Positions 53,446 through 61,208 of a stretch of DNA of 64,000 nt are shown one piece after another. Source of the stretch: Caballeronia mineralivorans PML1(12) (GTDB taxonomy: Bacteria; Pseudomonadota; Gammaproteobacteria; Burkholderiales; Burkholderiaceae); assembly GCF_001028175.1 (NCBI RefSeq), contig NZ_AEJF01000092.1, positions 32,027 to 96,026 on the forward strand, written 5' to 3'. How positions within the stretch are numbered: position 1 is the first letter of the stretch; every line of letters begins with the position of its first letter. Under the pieces are notes generated by a model. It saw nothing but the letters and a program-made list of their open reading frames with translations, was not told the DNA's origin and made no database searches. The translations under genes were made by a program, and so were the position numbers.

Positions 53446-55686
53446 TTACGCCGGTCCTGGCGCGGCTAAAAGGTCTTCGATCCGTACCGGAAGATTGCGC
53501 ACGCGTATGCCCGTCGCGTGATAGACGGCATTCGTAATGGCAGGCGCAACGCCTGCCATGCCGATCTCTCCGATCCCGCGCGCGCCGAGCGGATTCAGTG
53601 CGAAATCCGGATAGTCCAGAAACGTCACGTCGATCTTTGGAGCGTCGGCATGCGTCGTCATCACGTAGTCGGCGAGGTTGCGGTTCAGCGGCGCGCCTGA
53701 ACGCGAGTCGTAGTGCGTCTCTTCGAACAGCGCCATGCCGACGCCCATCACGATCGCCCCTTCGATCTGGTTCAGACCCGTGCGCGCATTAATGATCTTG
53801 CCGCCGTCGATCACGCTCATGACCCTGCTCACGCGTAACCGTGCGGTTTCCGGCTGCCACGTGACCTCGATAAAGTGCGCGCAATACGAGTGAATCGACA
53901 CTTTGGCCGCATCGGCATCTGCCTGGCTTGAACCGGAACGACCTCTGCCCATCACGATACTGACCTGCGCAGGCACCAGAATTCGTTCGAATGGCACGCC
54001 CGCTCCGGGCGAGGTACCTTTGCGATAGACCATGCCTTGTTCGAAACCCAGCGCTTCCTCCGGCTGCCCCTTGAACGGCGAGTTGTCCGCCCCGGCGGCG
54101 GTCGCAAGAAGCTGCCGGACGGCGGCCTGGGTGGCCTGCGTCACGGCAGGGACCAGCGAGGCGGTCACCATCGAGCCACCGGACAGCGGTCCCGGCGGCA
54201 AACGCGTATCGCCGATCACCACGGAAATCTTGTTGAGCGCGATACCGGTCAGATTGGCCACCATCTGAGCCAGAATGGTGTAGGTGCCCGTGCCGATGTC
54301 CTGCGTCGCCGTCGACACGCGAGCGGTCCCATCGCCATGCAGTTCGACGATCGCTTCCGCAGGCAATCGCCTCGCCGCCCACGACCCCGCTGCGACACCC
54401 CAACCAACCACCAGGCCATCGCGACGCATCGAACCGACTGCCGCGGTGCGGTTCGACCAGCCGAACTTGTCAGCGCCGAGCGTCAGGCACTCCTTGAGGT
54501 GCCGCGATGAGAACGGCACGTTCCGGCTTTCGTCCATGGCGGGCTCGTTGATCAACCGCAAGTGGAGCGGATCGACGTTGAGCTTGATGGCGAGTTCGTC
54601 GACGGCCGACTCGATTGCGAACAGGCCCGGAACCGCACCTGGGCCGCGCATCGACGTGCTGGGGGCGATGTCCCGGCGCGCAAGGGCGGCAGTCACACGC
54701 AGGTTAGGCGAGCTGTACAGGTAGCCCGTCGTCTCCCCGCAGTTCTCCTTGCGTGTTTCCCGGCGAGCCGTCTGATAAACATAGTCTTGCTGGAACGAGG
54801 TGAAACGACCATCCGGAGTTGTCGACAAACGCATGCGCTGATGCGTGCTGGTGCGGTGGCCCACGTTATGAAACATCATCTCGCGGGTCACCACCAGCTT
54901 GACGGGACGCTGCAGATTGCGCGCCGCAGCGCCGGCGAGCAACGAGTGCGACCATGGAAACAGTTTGCCGCCGAATCCGGAGCCAAGGTATTTCATGATC
55001 ACGCGCACCTGATCTTCCGGTACGCCGAGCATCAGCGCCATGACCTGCCGCTGGTTGACAATCGACTGCGATGTTTCGTAGAACGTATAATTTGTCCCAT
55101 CGAATGCAGCGACGGTCGCGTGCAGTTCGATCGGGTTGTGCGTTTCGATCGGCGTGGTGTAGGTCTGATCGACCTTGAGCGCATCGGGCGCGGCGGCGAA
55201 GGCGGCGTCAGCGTCGCCTCGCTGGGTATCGACCGAAGGCGTGTTTTCCGCCGACATCTCCGTGCGCACATCGGGCTGGCTCGTCGAATAGCTTACCTTC
55301 ACCGCACCGGATGCCGCGGTTGCCTGCTCGAAGGTATCGGCGACCACCACGGCAATGTACTGGCCGTAATAGTAGATGGTGTCATCCTCGAACGGCGGGC
55401 GTTTTTCGTCGATTCTCGCGTCTGATGCGATGCCGACACGATAGAACTTACCGATATTCTCGCGTGTGAAGACCGCTTTCACGCCGGGCATTTTCGCGGC
55501 AGCAGCGGTGTCGAGCCGCGTCACGCGTCCCTTGCTGATCGTCGCGCAAACGGGCACGGCGTAGAGCATGCCGGGCAAGTTGAAATCCGACGTATACGTC
55601 GCCAGGCCGCTTACCTTGAGCGGGCCATCAATTCTGGAAAAGTCGCCGCCAATAAACGGCTGCGCTTTCTTCGTAGCTAGTTGCAT
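53446..55686 (-). CDS. Xanthine-dehydrogenase-family aldehyde oxidoreductase, molybdenum subunit (PaoC-like)
   Basis: A 746-residue molybdenum-binding subunit. Family blocks include FGGKLFPWSHSLLAGAAARN, STSMRGPGAVPGLFAIESAV, WGVAAGSWAARRLPAEAIVE and, near the C-terminus, NPLGARGIGEIGMAGVAPAI, which carries the catalytic Glu of the xanthine-oxidase family. It belongs with the FAD subunit and the 2Fe-2S subunit upstream on the same strand (27 and 13 base gaps), in the order A-B-C of E. coli paoABC, which oxidises aromatic aldehydes in the periplasm. No chaperone gene (paoD type) is adjacent. Confidence 0.92.
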   Translation of the reverse strand: MQLATKKAQPFIGGDFSRIDGPLKVSGLATYTSDFNLPGMLYAVPVCATISKGRVTRLDTAAAAKMPGVKAVFTRENIGKFYRVGIASDARIDEKRPPFEDDTIYYYGQYIAVVVADTFEQATAASGAVKVSYSTSQPDVRTEMSAENTPSVDTQRGDADAAFAAAPDALKVDQTYTTPIETHNPIELHATVAAFDGTNYTFYETSQSIVNQRQVMALMLGVPEDQVRVIMKYLGSGFGGKLFPWSHSLLAGAAARNLQRPVKLVVTREMMFHNVGHRTSTHQRMRLSTTPDGRFTSFQQDYVYQTARRETRKENCGETTGYLYSSPNLRVTAALARRDIAPSTSMRGPGAVPGLFAIESAVDELAIKLNVDPLHLRLINEPAMDESRNVPFSSRHLKECLTLGADKFGWSNRTAAVGSMRRDGLVVGWGVAAGSWAARRLPAEAIVELHGDGTARVSTATQDIGTGTYTILAQMVANLTGIALNKISVVIGDTRLPPGPLSGGSMVTASLVPAVTQATQAAVRQLLATAAGADNSPFKGQPEEALGFEQGMVYRKGTSPGAGVPFERILVPAQVSIVMGRGRSGSSQADADAAKVSIHSYCAHFIEVTWQPETARLRVSRVMSVIDGGKIINARTGLNQIEGAIVMGVGMALFEETHYDSRSGAPLNRNLADYVMTTHADAPKIDVTFLDYPDFALNPLGARGIGEIGMAGVAPAITNAVYHATGIRVRNLPVRIEDLLAAPGPA

Positions 55687-55713
55687 AGTGTTCTCCGCGC
55701 CGCGAACTTCGCG

Positions 55714-56721
55714 TCAGGCAGTCTGGGTAGCAAGCGTGAGTGCGTGCTGAATACAGCGCTTCGCCAGCTCGACCTTGAAGCCGTTCTGGCTTTGCGGGCG
55801 CGCTGACTGAAGCGCGGCTTCGGCTGCCGCAAGAAACGCAGGGGCATCGGCTGCACGTCCGAGAAGCGCGGCTTCCGCTTCGCGTGAACGCCAGGGCTTC
55901 ACACCCACACCGCCCAGCGCAATCCTCACGTGGCCGATCCTGCCCGACGATACGGTCACCACGACGGCAGCCGATGCCAACGCAAACTCGTACGATGCGC
56001 GGTCGCGCAGTTTCAGATAGACGCTGCGATTGCCGGGCATCGGCGCGGGGAGCGTCACGTGACTGATCAGCTCGCCGGCATTGAGCGACGTTTCGCGTTC
56101 AGGCGTCGTGCCGGGCAACAGGAAAAAGTCGTCAATGGCGATGCTTCGTTTGCCTTTCGGACTCTCGGTGTGGACGGTCGCCTCGAGCGCCGTCATGGCG
56201 ACACTCATGTCCGAGGGATTGGTTGCGATGCAGTGGTCGCTCGTCCCCAGGATGGCGAGATTACGGTTGAAGCCACCGATCGCGGAACAACCGCTGCCCG
56301 GTTCGCGCTTGTTGCATGGTGTTTCCGTATCGCGGAAGTAGACGCAGCGCGTTCGTTGCAGCAGGTTGCCGCCGGTCGTCGCCATGTTCCGCAACTGCGC
56401 CGAGGCGCCCGAAAGCAACGCCCGGGACAGCACCGGATAGTGCGTCTTGATCAGCGGATGATTCGCGAGATCGGCATTGCGCACTGTCGCGCCTATCGTG
56501 ACGCCGCCATCGTCGAGTGTGTCGACCTTATCGAGCGGCAGGCGGTGGATGTCAATGACCTGCGTCGGGCGCTCCACGTCGAGCTTCATCAAGTCGAGCA
56601 GGGTCGTGCCTCCGGCCAGAAAGCGTGTCGATGGCGTGCTTTGTGGACTGGCGGCGATGGTCTGCGCCATGTCGAGCGCCTGTTTGACGTTGGCCGCGCG
56701 CTTGAGTTGAAAGTGTTCCAT
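55714..56721 (-). CDS. Aldehyde oxidoreductase FAD-binding subunit (PaoB-like)
   Basis: A 335-residue FAD subunit. TRFLAGGTTLLDLMKLDVER is the FAD-binding loop and ATTGGNLLQRTRCVYFRDTE the second. CNKREPGSGCSAIGGFNRNL supplies two cysteines of the extra 4Fe-4S cluster seen in the PaoB group, with others in RTRC and SDHC. The C-terminal CO-dehydrogenase-like part has YEFALASAAVVVTVSSGRIG. Thirteen bases separate it from the 2Fe-2S gene and 27 from the molybdenum-subunit gene. Confidence 0.92.
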   Translation of the reverse strand: MEHFQLKRAANVKQALDMAQTIAASPQSTPSTRFLAGGTTLLDLMKLDVERPTQVIDIHRLPLDKVDTLDDGGVTIGATVRNADLANHPLIKTHYPVLSRALLSGASAQLRNMATTGGNLLQRTRCVYFRDTETPCNKREPGSGCSAIGGFNRNLAILGTSDHCIATNPSDMSVAMTALEATVHTESPKGKRSIAIDDFFLLPGTTPERETSLNAGELISHVTLPAPMPGNRSVYLKLRDRASYEFALASAAVVVTVSSGRIGHVRIALGGVGVKPWRSREAEAALLGRAADAPAFLAAAEAALQSARPQSQNGFKVELAKRCIQHALTLATQTA

Positions 56722-56734
56722 TCGTTTGCTCCGC

Positions 56735-57403
56735 TTAAGCTTTCCGGCGAACTTGCTGGATCGCGGACACGATGTTCGAATAGGCGCCGCAGCGGCAGAT
56801 ATTGCCGCTCATCGCTTCCTTGACGTCTTCGTCGCTGTGGCCGTAGGGCTCTTCGAGTAGCGCGACGGCGGACATGATCTGCCCCGACGTGCAGTAGCCG
56901 CATTGAAAGCCGTCATGTTCGACAAAGGCTGCTTGCATCGGATGCAGGTTGCCTGGCCGCCCAATGCCTTCGATCGTGGTGATCGCTTCGCCTTCGTGAG
57001 TGGCCGCAAGGCTCAGGCACGAATTCACGCGCCTGCCATCCACATGGACCGTGCACGCGCCGCACTGGCCGTGGTCGCAGCCCTTCTTGGTGCCGGTGAG
57101 GCGGAGATGTTCGCGCACGCAATCGAGCAGGGTGGTGCGCGGATCGATATCCAGTTCATGGAGCGTGCCATTGACGTTCAATCGCACATGAACGCTGTCA
57201 CCCTCCGCCGGCGCGATATCGCCTTGCGTGCCGTCCTGGCCTACGTTGTCGGAATCCGCAAGAGCAAGAGAATGAAGTTGCCCGGTGCCCATTGCGACAC
57301 CCGCCGCACCGACGCGTGTCAGAAAAGATCGGCGCGTCACGCGCTCGAAGAGTGTTGCCGGCTCATCATCAGTCATGTCCGGTCGCTGAGGCTCGTTGTT
57401 CAT
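56735..57403 (-). CDS. Aldehyde oxidoreductase 2Fe-2S subunit with Tat signal (PaoA-like)
   Basis: A 222-residue 2Fe-2S subunit. The N-terminus has a twin-arginine signal (RVTRRSFLTRVGAAGVAMG, residues about 22-40) ending near LHSLALAD, so the complex is probably exported folded. The plant-type 2Fe-2S site is CVREHLRLTGTKKGCDHGQC then GACTVHVDG, and the second site QCGYCTSGQIM and NICRCGAYSN. It is first in the three-gene unit. The gene is followed downstream by paoB and paoC homologues. Confidence 0.93.
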   Translation of the reverse strand: MNNEPQRPDMTDDEPATLFERVTRRSFLTRVGAAGVAMGTGQLHSLALADSDNVGQDGTQGDIAPAEGDSVHVRLNVNGTLHELDIDPRTTLLDCVREHLRLTGTKKGCDHGQCGACTVHVDGRRVNSCLSLAATHEGEAITTIEGIGRPGNLHPMQAAFVEHDGFQCGYCTSGQIMSAVALLEEPYGHSDEDVKEAMSGNICRCGAYSNIVSAIQQVRRKA

Positions 57404-57491
57404 GGATCAAATTCCCGTTGAAGCACGGATAGAAGAGGACCGACATCGTCCAGGCGTTCGATGCCCATGATAGGCAACCGCGATGGCGTCA

Positions 57492-57524
57492 AGATGGCCG
57501 CGAGATGGCGGCCAGATGGCGCAC
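57492..57524. repeat. Three tandem degenerate 11-bp repeats
   Basis: AGATGGCCGCG, AGATGGCGGCC and AGATGGCGCAC follow each other at 57492-57502, 57503-57513 and 57514-57524, in the gap between the paoA-like gene and the FUSC gene. They share the AGATGGC core. No function is evident. Confidence 0.6.
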
Positions 57525-57621
57525 CGGGCTCCGAGCCACTCGTATGTATTGCCCGATGGACGATCTATCGCGCGGCGGCGACGGGATTTACTGGCTTGGT
57601 CCGCGGCAGACCTGTGGAGTG

Positions 57622-58680
57622 TCAGCTCTTTTTCTGCCCGCGTTTATCCAGCACTTCGACTGTCGCGACCAGATCGCCGAAATCCTGGACCAGCAGGTTC
57701 AGCACGAAGGGCAGCACGGTGTTCTGTTCCATCGATTTACACGCCACATTCGATGCCGATTGCAGCCTCTCAAACGATGCGCGCGCCTCCCGTACATTTT
57801 CATCCTGCTTACGCCGATCGGCATCGAGCGTTGCAGCGAGTGCCTTCGACAACTCCACGAATGCATCGGCCATTGTATTCAGCGTGTCGCGTGTCGAGGT
57901 AGTCAAACGGGCTGCCAACTGGGGATCACCCGAAAACGCTTGCCCAAGAAACAATGCATCGCGATGCAGCCGTGTGAGCATCGGCGCAACCTTGTCGATG
58001 ACGTTTTCGCGCGTGCGCTTTACCGGCACGATGATGTGTTCGCGGCCGGCTTCGGTGATGGCGTCATCGAGTGCTTGTTCGGCCGCAGCCGAACGCCGAT
58101 GCAAATCTTCCGCGTGCGTCGTGTCGTCAGGTTTGCGGAGATAAACCGCAATCAATTCGCCCAACGCGAGGCCAATTTCACTGGCGCGATTGTGGGCCGC
58201 ATTGATCGCCCGATTCGGCATCAGGAACGCGACGATGAGCGCCGCGCCCGCACCGATCAGGATTTCGAGCACGCGGTCGATCGGCCGTGCGAACGGCGAC
58301 CCCATCCCGCTTGCCGGAACCAGCACGACGATCACGAGCGTGACGCACGCGAGCCGAAGGGTTGGCCGCCAGGCGGCCAGTGCTGCGAGCGGCACGAGTG
58401 CAATGGCGAACACAATGAGCGGCGGTGCGCCGCGCAGGATGGCGACCAAGCCGATCACGCCGACGACCGCTCCGATCACCGCACCGACGATCTGGTCGCG
58501 GCCGGTGTTCAGCGCTTGGTTGAGACTGGGCTGCGTGACGACGACCAGGGTGGTGATGACCGCCCAGTAAAGCTCGGGGAGGGTGGCGAGTTTGGCGGCG
58601 CCGTAGCTGAGCATGCAGCTGATGAGCGTGCGGGCGAAGCGCCGGAGTTCGGGAGTGATCGCGGGTTTTTTCGTTAGCAC
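57622..58680 (-). CDS. FUSC-family membrane protein
   Basis: A 352-residue protein from a GTG start at 58680. The N-terminal half has five to six membrane helices (SCMLSYGAAKLATLPELYWA; VGAVIGAVVGVIGLVAIL; LIVFAIALVPLAALAAW; LACVTLVIVVLVPASGMGS; LEILIGAGAALIVAFLMPNR), as in the aromatic-acid exporter/FUSC family; the C-terminal half is helical and soluble. The frame stays open to 59949 but only as antisense to the dehydrogenase gene; GTG is chosen because the first residues of the conserved part lie just behind it. The ribosome site is weak, so the start is uncertain. Confidence 0.8.
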   Translation of the reverse strand: MLTKKPAITPELRRFARTLISCMLSYGAAKLATLPELYWAVITTLVVVTQPSLNQALNTGRDQIVGAVIGAVVGVIGLVAILRGAPPLIVFAIALVPLAALAAWRPTLRLACVTLVIVVLVPASGMGSPFARPIDRVLEILIGAGAALIVAFLMPNRAINAAHNRASEIGLALGELIAVYLRKPDDTTHAEDLHRRSAAAEQALDDAITEAGREHIIVPVKRTRENVIDKVAPMLTRLHRDALFLGQAFSGDPQLAARLTTSTRDTLNTMADAFVELSKALAATLDADRRKQDENVREARASFERLQSASNVACKSMEQNTVLPFVLNLLVQDFGDLVATVEVLDKRGQKKS

Positions 58681-58902
58681 TAAGGTTTTGCAGGGTGGGG
58701 GCTGTAGCGGTGAGTTTAAGTTGAAACTAAAGCGATTATCCAACGTAGGCCGGCCACTGCGGCTCGCAACAGCACCCCCATTCACCACCGTGAGCAAAAC
58801 CCTCGTGATCGCGTTACCATAAATGGTTAATTCGCCGGGTTTCGAATGTTGAATTGACCCCCGGCGGCACCTTTCAATCACCACGAACATCAGGAGCCAA
58901 GC

Positions 58903-60348
58903 ATGAGCGACAGCACTCTTCGCCATTACCCGAGCACGCAGTTGTACATCGACGGCGCATGGCGCGCGGGCAGCCGCGACACCGCCGTGGTCAATCCGGC
59001 GACGGAAGCGGAAATCGGCCGTCTCGCGCTGGCTGGCGAGCAGCAGCTCGCAGAAGCCGCCGAAGCTGCCGGACGCGGCTTCGCGGTGTGGCGCAAGGTA
59101 TCGGCATTCGATCGCAGCAAGCTCATGCGCCGCGCCGCGCAGAACCTGCGCGACCGCGCGGAGGAAGTGGCCGCCATCATGACCATGGAGCAGGGCAAGC
59201 CACTGGTCGAGTCGCGTATTGAAGTGCTGGGCGCGGCGGACACCATCGACTGGTTCGCTGAAGAAGCGCGCCGGACCTACGGCCGCGTGATCCCGGCGCG
59301 TGCCGGCAACGTGCGCCAGATCGTCACGCGCGAGCCGGTCGGCCCGGTTGCCGCCTTCACGCCGTGGAATTTCCCGATCAATCAGGCCGTCCGCAAAGTG
59401 TCGGCGGCGCTGGCTGCAGGATGCTCGGTGGTCCTGAAAGGACCGGAAGAAACGCCGGCAAGCTGCGCGGCGCTGGTTCAGGCTTATATCGATGCAGGCT
59501 TGCCCGCTGGCGTGCTGAACCTTGTGTTCGGTGTTCCCGCCGACGTCTCGAAGTACCTGATCGCCCATCCGCTGATCCGCAAGATCTCGTTCACGGGTTC
59601 GACGGCGGTTGGCAAATTGCTGGCCGCGATGGCCGGCGAGCACATGAAACGCGCCACGATGGAACTCGGCGGCCACGCGCCTGCACTGGTTTTCGCCGAT
59701 GCCGACATCCCGCGCGCCGCCAAGCTCCTGGCTAGCGCCAAGTTCCGCAATGCCGGTCAGGTGTGCATTTCGCCGACGCGGTTTATCGTCGAGGAATCCG
59801 CGTACGAGGAATTCACGGAGCATTTCGTCGCAACGACGAAGAAGCTCAAGGTCGGTAACGGCCTGGAAGAGGGCGTGCAGATGGGGGCGCTGGCCAACGG
59901 TCGCCGCCTTCAGGCAATGGAACGTCTGGTCGCCGATGCGGTGGAACACGGAGCGAAGGTGCTGACGGGTGGTGAACGCATTGGCCGTGAAGGGTATTTC
60001 TTCGCGCCGACGGTGCTCGCCAATGTGCCGATGTCGGCGCGCATCATGACCGAAGAGCCGTTCGGCCCGATCGCGCCGATCTCCACCTTCAAGTCCTACG
60101 ACGAAGCCATTACGGAAGCGAACCGCTTACCGTATGGTCTGGCAGCGTATGCGTACACGCGTTCCAGCGCGACGTCGGCAGCTGTGGGCGAGGATATCGA
60201 AAGCGGCATGGTGTCGATCAATCACCACGGGCTGGGCATTCCCGAAACACCGTTCGGTGGCGTCAAGGACTCGGGCTACGGCTCGGAAGGCGGCAGCGAA
60301 GCGATGGAAGCGTATCTCGTGACGAAGTTTGTGAGCGAGGCGCGGTAA
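58903..60348 (+). CDS. NAD(P)-dependent succinate-semialdehyde-type dehydrogenase
   Basis: A 481-residue aldehyde dehydrogenase of the GabD/Sad group. [59 protein letters not shown] (catalytic Glu), [19 protein letters not shown] (nucleophilic Cys) and [18 protein letters not shown] are present. The start follows AGGAGCCAAGC. Substrate is inferred from family only. It stands alone, with its own upstream region divergent from the FUSC gene, and a hairpin follows the stop. Confidence 0.9.
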   Translation: MSDSTLRHYPSTQLYIDGAWRAGSRDTAVVNPATEAEIGRLALAGEQQLAEAAEAAGRGFAVWRKVSAFDRSKLMRRAAQNLRDRAEEVAAIMTMEQGKPLVESRIEVLGAADTIDWFAEEARRTYGRVIPARAGNVRQIVTREPVGPVAAFTPWNFPINQAVRKVSAALAAGCSVVLKGPEETPASCAALVQAYIDAGLPAGVLNLVFGVPADVSKYLIAHPLIRKISFTGSTAVGKLLAAMAGEHMKRATMELGGHAPALVFADADIPRAAKLLASAKFRNAGQVCISPTRFIVEESAYEEFTEHFVATTKKLKVGNGLEEGVQMGALANGRRLQAMERLVADAVEHGAKVLTGGERIGREGYFFAPTVLANVPMSARIMTEEPFGPIAPISTFKSYDEAITEANRLPYGLAAYAYTRSSATSAAVGEDIESGMVSINHHGLGIPETPFGGVKDSGYGSEGGSEAMEAYLVTKFVSEAR

Positions 60349-60357
60349 GTAGGGTAT

Positions 60358-60380
60358 ATGGCGCGGCGAAGCCGCGCCAT
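60358..60380. terminator. Hairpin between the dehydrogenase and toxin genes
   Basis: ATGGCGCGGC and GCCGCGCCAT form a perfect 10-bp stem with a GAA loop just after the dehydrogenase stop and before the convergent toxin gene end. No T run follows, so termination, if any, is not classical. Confidence 0.5.
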
Positions 60381-60388
60381 TCAGTGGG

Positions 60389-60817
60389 TTACTGAAACGG
60401 GTTAAGTAGTTTGACGCCCGTTTTTTCAAAGTCTTTGATGTTCCGCGTCACTACCGTGAGATCGTGCATCAGAGCGGTGGCGGCGATTAGTTTATCTATT
60501 GCGTTTTCAGGGTTCGGGACGCGCAAACGGCCCCAGAGCTGAGCGACGTCGTCATCGATCGAGATGACGTCCATCGCATAATCTTCCAATATTGTCCCAA
60601 TCCAGGCTTCGAGCAGCGCAGCCTGCGGAGCATCGCCTCGATGCCTTACCGCTTCAGTCCCACGCCGAAGTTCCCCCATTGTTATGACTGACAAGTGCAC
60701 GGCACTCTTGTCTGTATCGATCCGCTTAAAGAACTTGCGCACGCCTTTATTCGCGTTGGTGCCTTTTCGAATTTCGCTAATAACGTTGGTATCAATCAAA
60801 TACACGTGGCGCTCCAC
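60389..60817 (-). CDS. PIN-domain toxin (VapC/FitB-like)
   Basis: A 142-residue PIN nuclease. Acidic residues of the active site are in VYLIDTNVISEIRKG (Asp9), ITMGELRRGTEAVRH and NAIDKLIAATALMHDLTVVT, with the TRN-x-KDF motif following. This is the VapC/FitB pattern of metal-dependent RNases. The gene overlaps its antitoxin by 26 bases and is cotranscribed behind it. It would be neutralised by the antitoxin under normal growth (family knowledge). Confidence 0.92.
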   Translation of the reverse strand: MERHVYLIDTNVISEIRKGTNANKGVRKFFKRIDTDKSAVHLSVITMGELRRGTEAVRHRGDAPQAALLEAWIGTILEDYAMDVISIDDDVAQLWGRLRVPNPENAIDKLIAATALMHDLTVVTRNIKDFEKTGVKLLNPFQ

Positions 60818-61028
60818 CCATATCTTGAATCCGCTCGAAATCTGCGTCTTCTCCGACGTTCGGCATACTCGCTAATACTTCTGCCAAACTGCGTTTCTTG
60901 GGCCGGCTAAGCGCTTGCGCAAGAATTTCCCGATGCTCGGCTTCGGCGCTCCGGCCATGAGCGGCGGCGCGTTCGCGCAGGCTTTGGACCAGCGCTTCGT
61001 CAATTCCACGAACCAGCAAATTAGCCAT
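60792..61028 (-). CDS. FitA-like ribbon-helix-helix antitoxin
   Basis: A 78-residue antitoxin. The start at ATG 61028 follows GGGAGAA; a 12-codon in-frame extension upstream has no ribosome site. MANLLVRGIDEALVQSLRER and AAAHGRSAEAEHREILAQAL match the FitA/Arc-type ribbon-helix-helix, and the acidic C-terminal tail (about residues 55-78) is suited to binding the PIN toxin. It presumably represses the pair with the toxin at half-sites at 61047-61094. Confidence 0.9.
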   Translation of the reverse strand: MANLLVRGIDEALVQSLRERAAAHGRSAEAEHREILAQALSRPKKRSLAEVLASMPNVGEDADFERIQDMGGAPRVFD

Positions 61029-61046
61029 CGTAGTTCTCCCGTTGAA

Positions 61047-61094
61047 TGTTATCAATGATAGCACTCAATGTATGAAATGCAATCATTGCTATCA
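61047..61094. promoter_or_regulatory. Probable autoregulatory operator of the FitAB-like pair
   Basis: TGTTATCA-A-TGATAGCA (61047-61063) forms a 17-bp near-palindrome, and a further TGCTATCA lies at 61087-61094. TGCTATCA/TGATAGCA is, from memory, the half-site bound by Neisseria FitAB, but the spacing differs from that operator. A second palindrome GCAAT-C-ATTGC is at 61079-61089. The cluster sits just upstream of the antitoxin start. Confidence 0.65.
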
Positions 61095-61116
61095 GATGTT
61101 CCGCGGCAAACTGGAA

Positions 61117-61145
61117 ACGAAAAAAAACCCGGCCGAAGCCGGGTT
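61117..61145 (-). terminator. Rho-independent terminator of acnA
   Basis: AACCCGGC (61126-61133), loop CGAA, GCCGGGTT (61138-61145). The plus-strand A run at 61120-61127 gives the T run on the minus strand after the stem. It lies 64 bases beyond the acnA stop. A second GC-rich stem (CCGCGCC 61154-61160 with GGCGCGG 61174-61180) lies between it and the gene. Confidence 0.9.
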
Positions 61146-61208
61146 CAACGTTCCCGCGCCTTGATCTCAAAAGGGCGCGGTCACCTGCAAAAGCTACTGC
61201 GAGAAAAC

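Noticed and set aside
58681..59949. Upstream part of the long minus-strand frame containing the FUSC protein
   Set aside because: It is antisense to the dehydrogenase gene, is Arg/His-rich as expected for a shadow frame, and carries no family motif.
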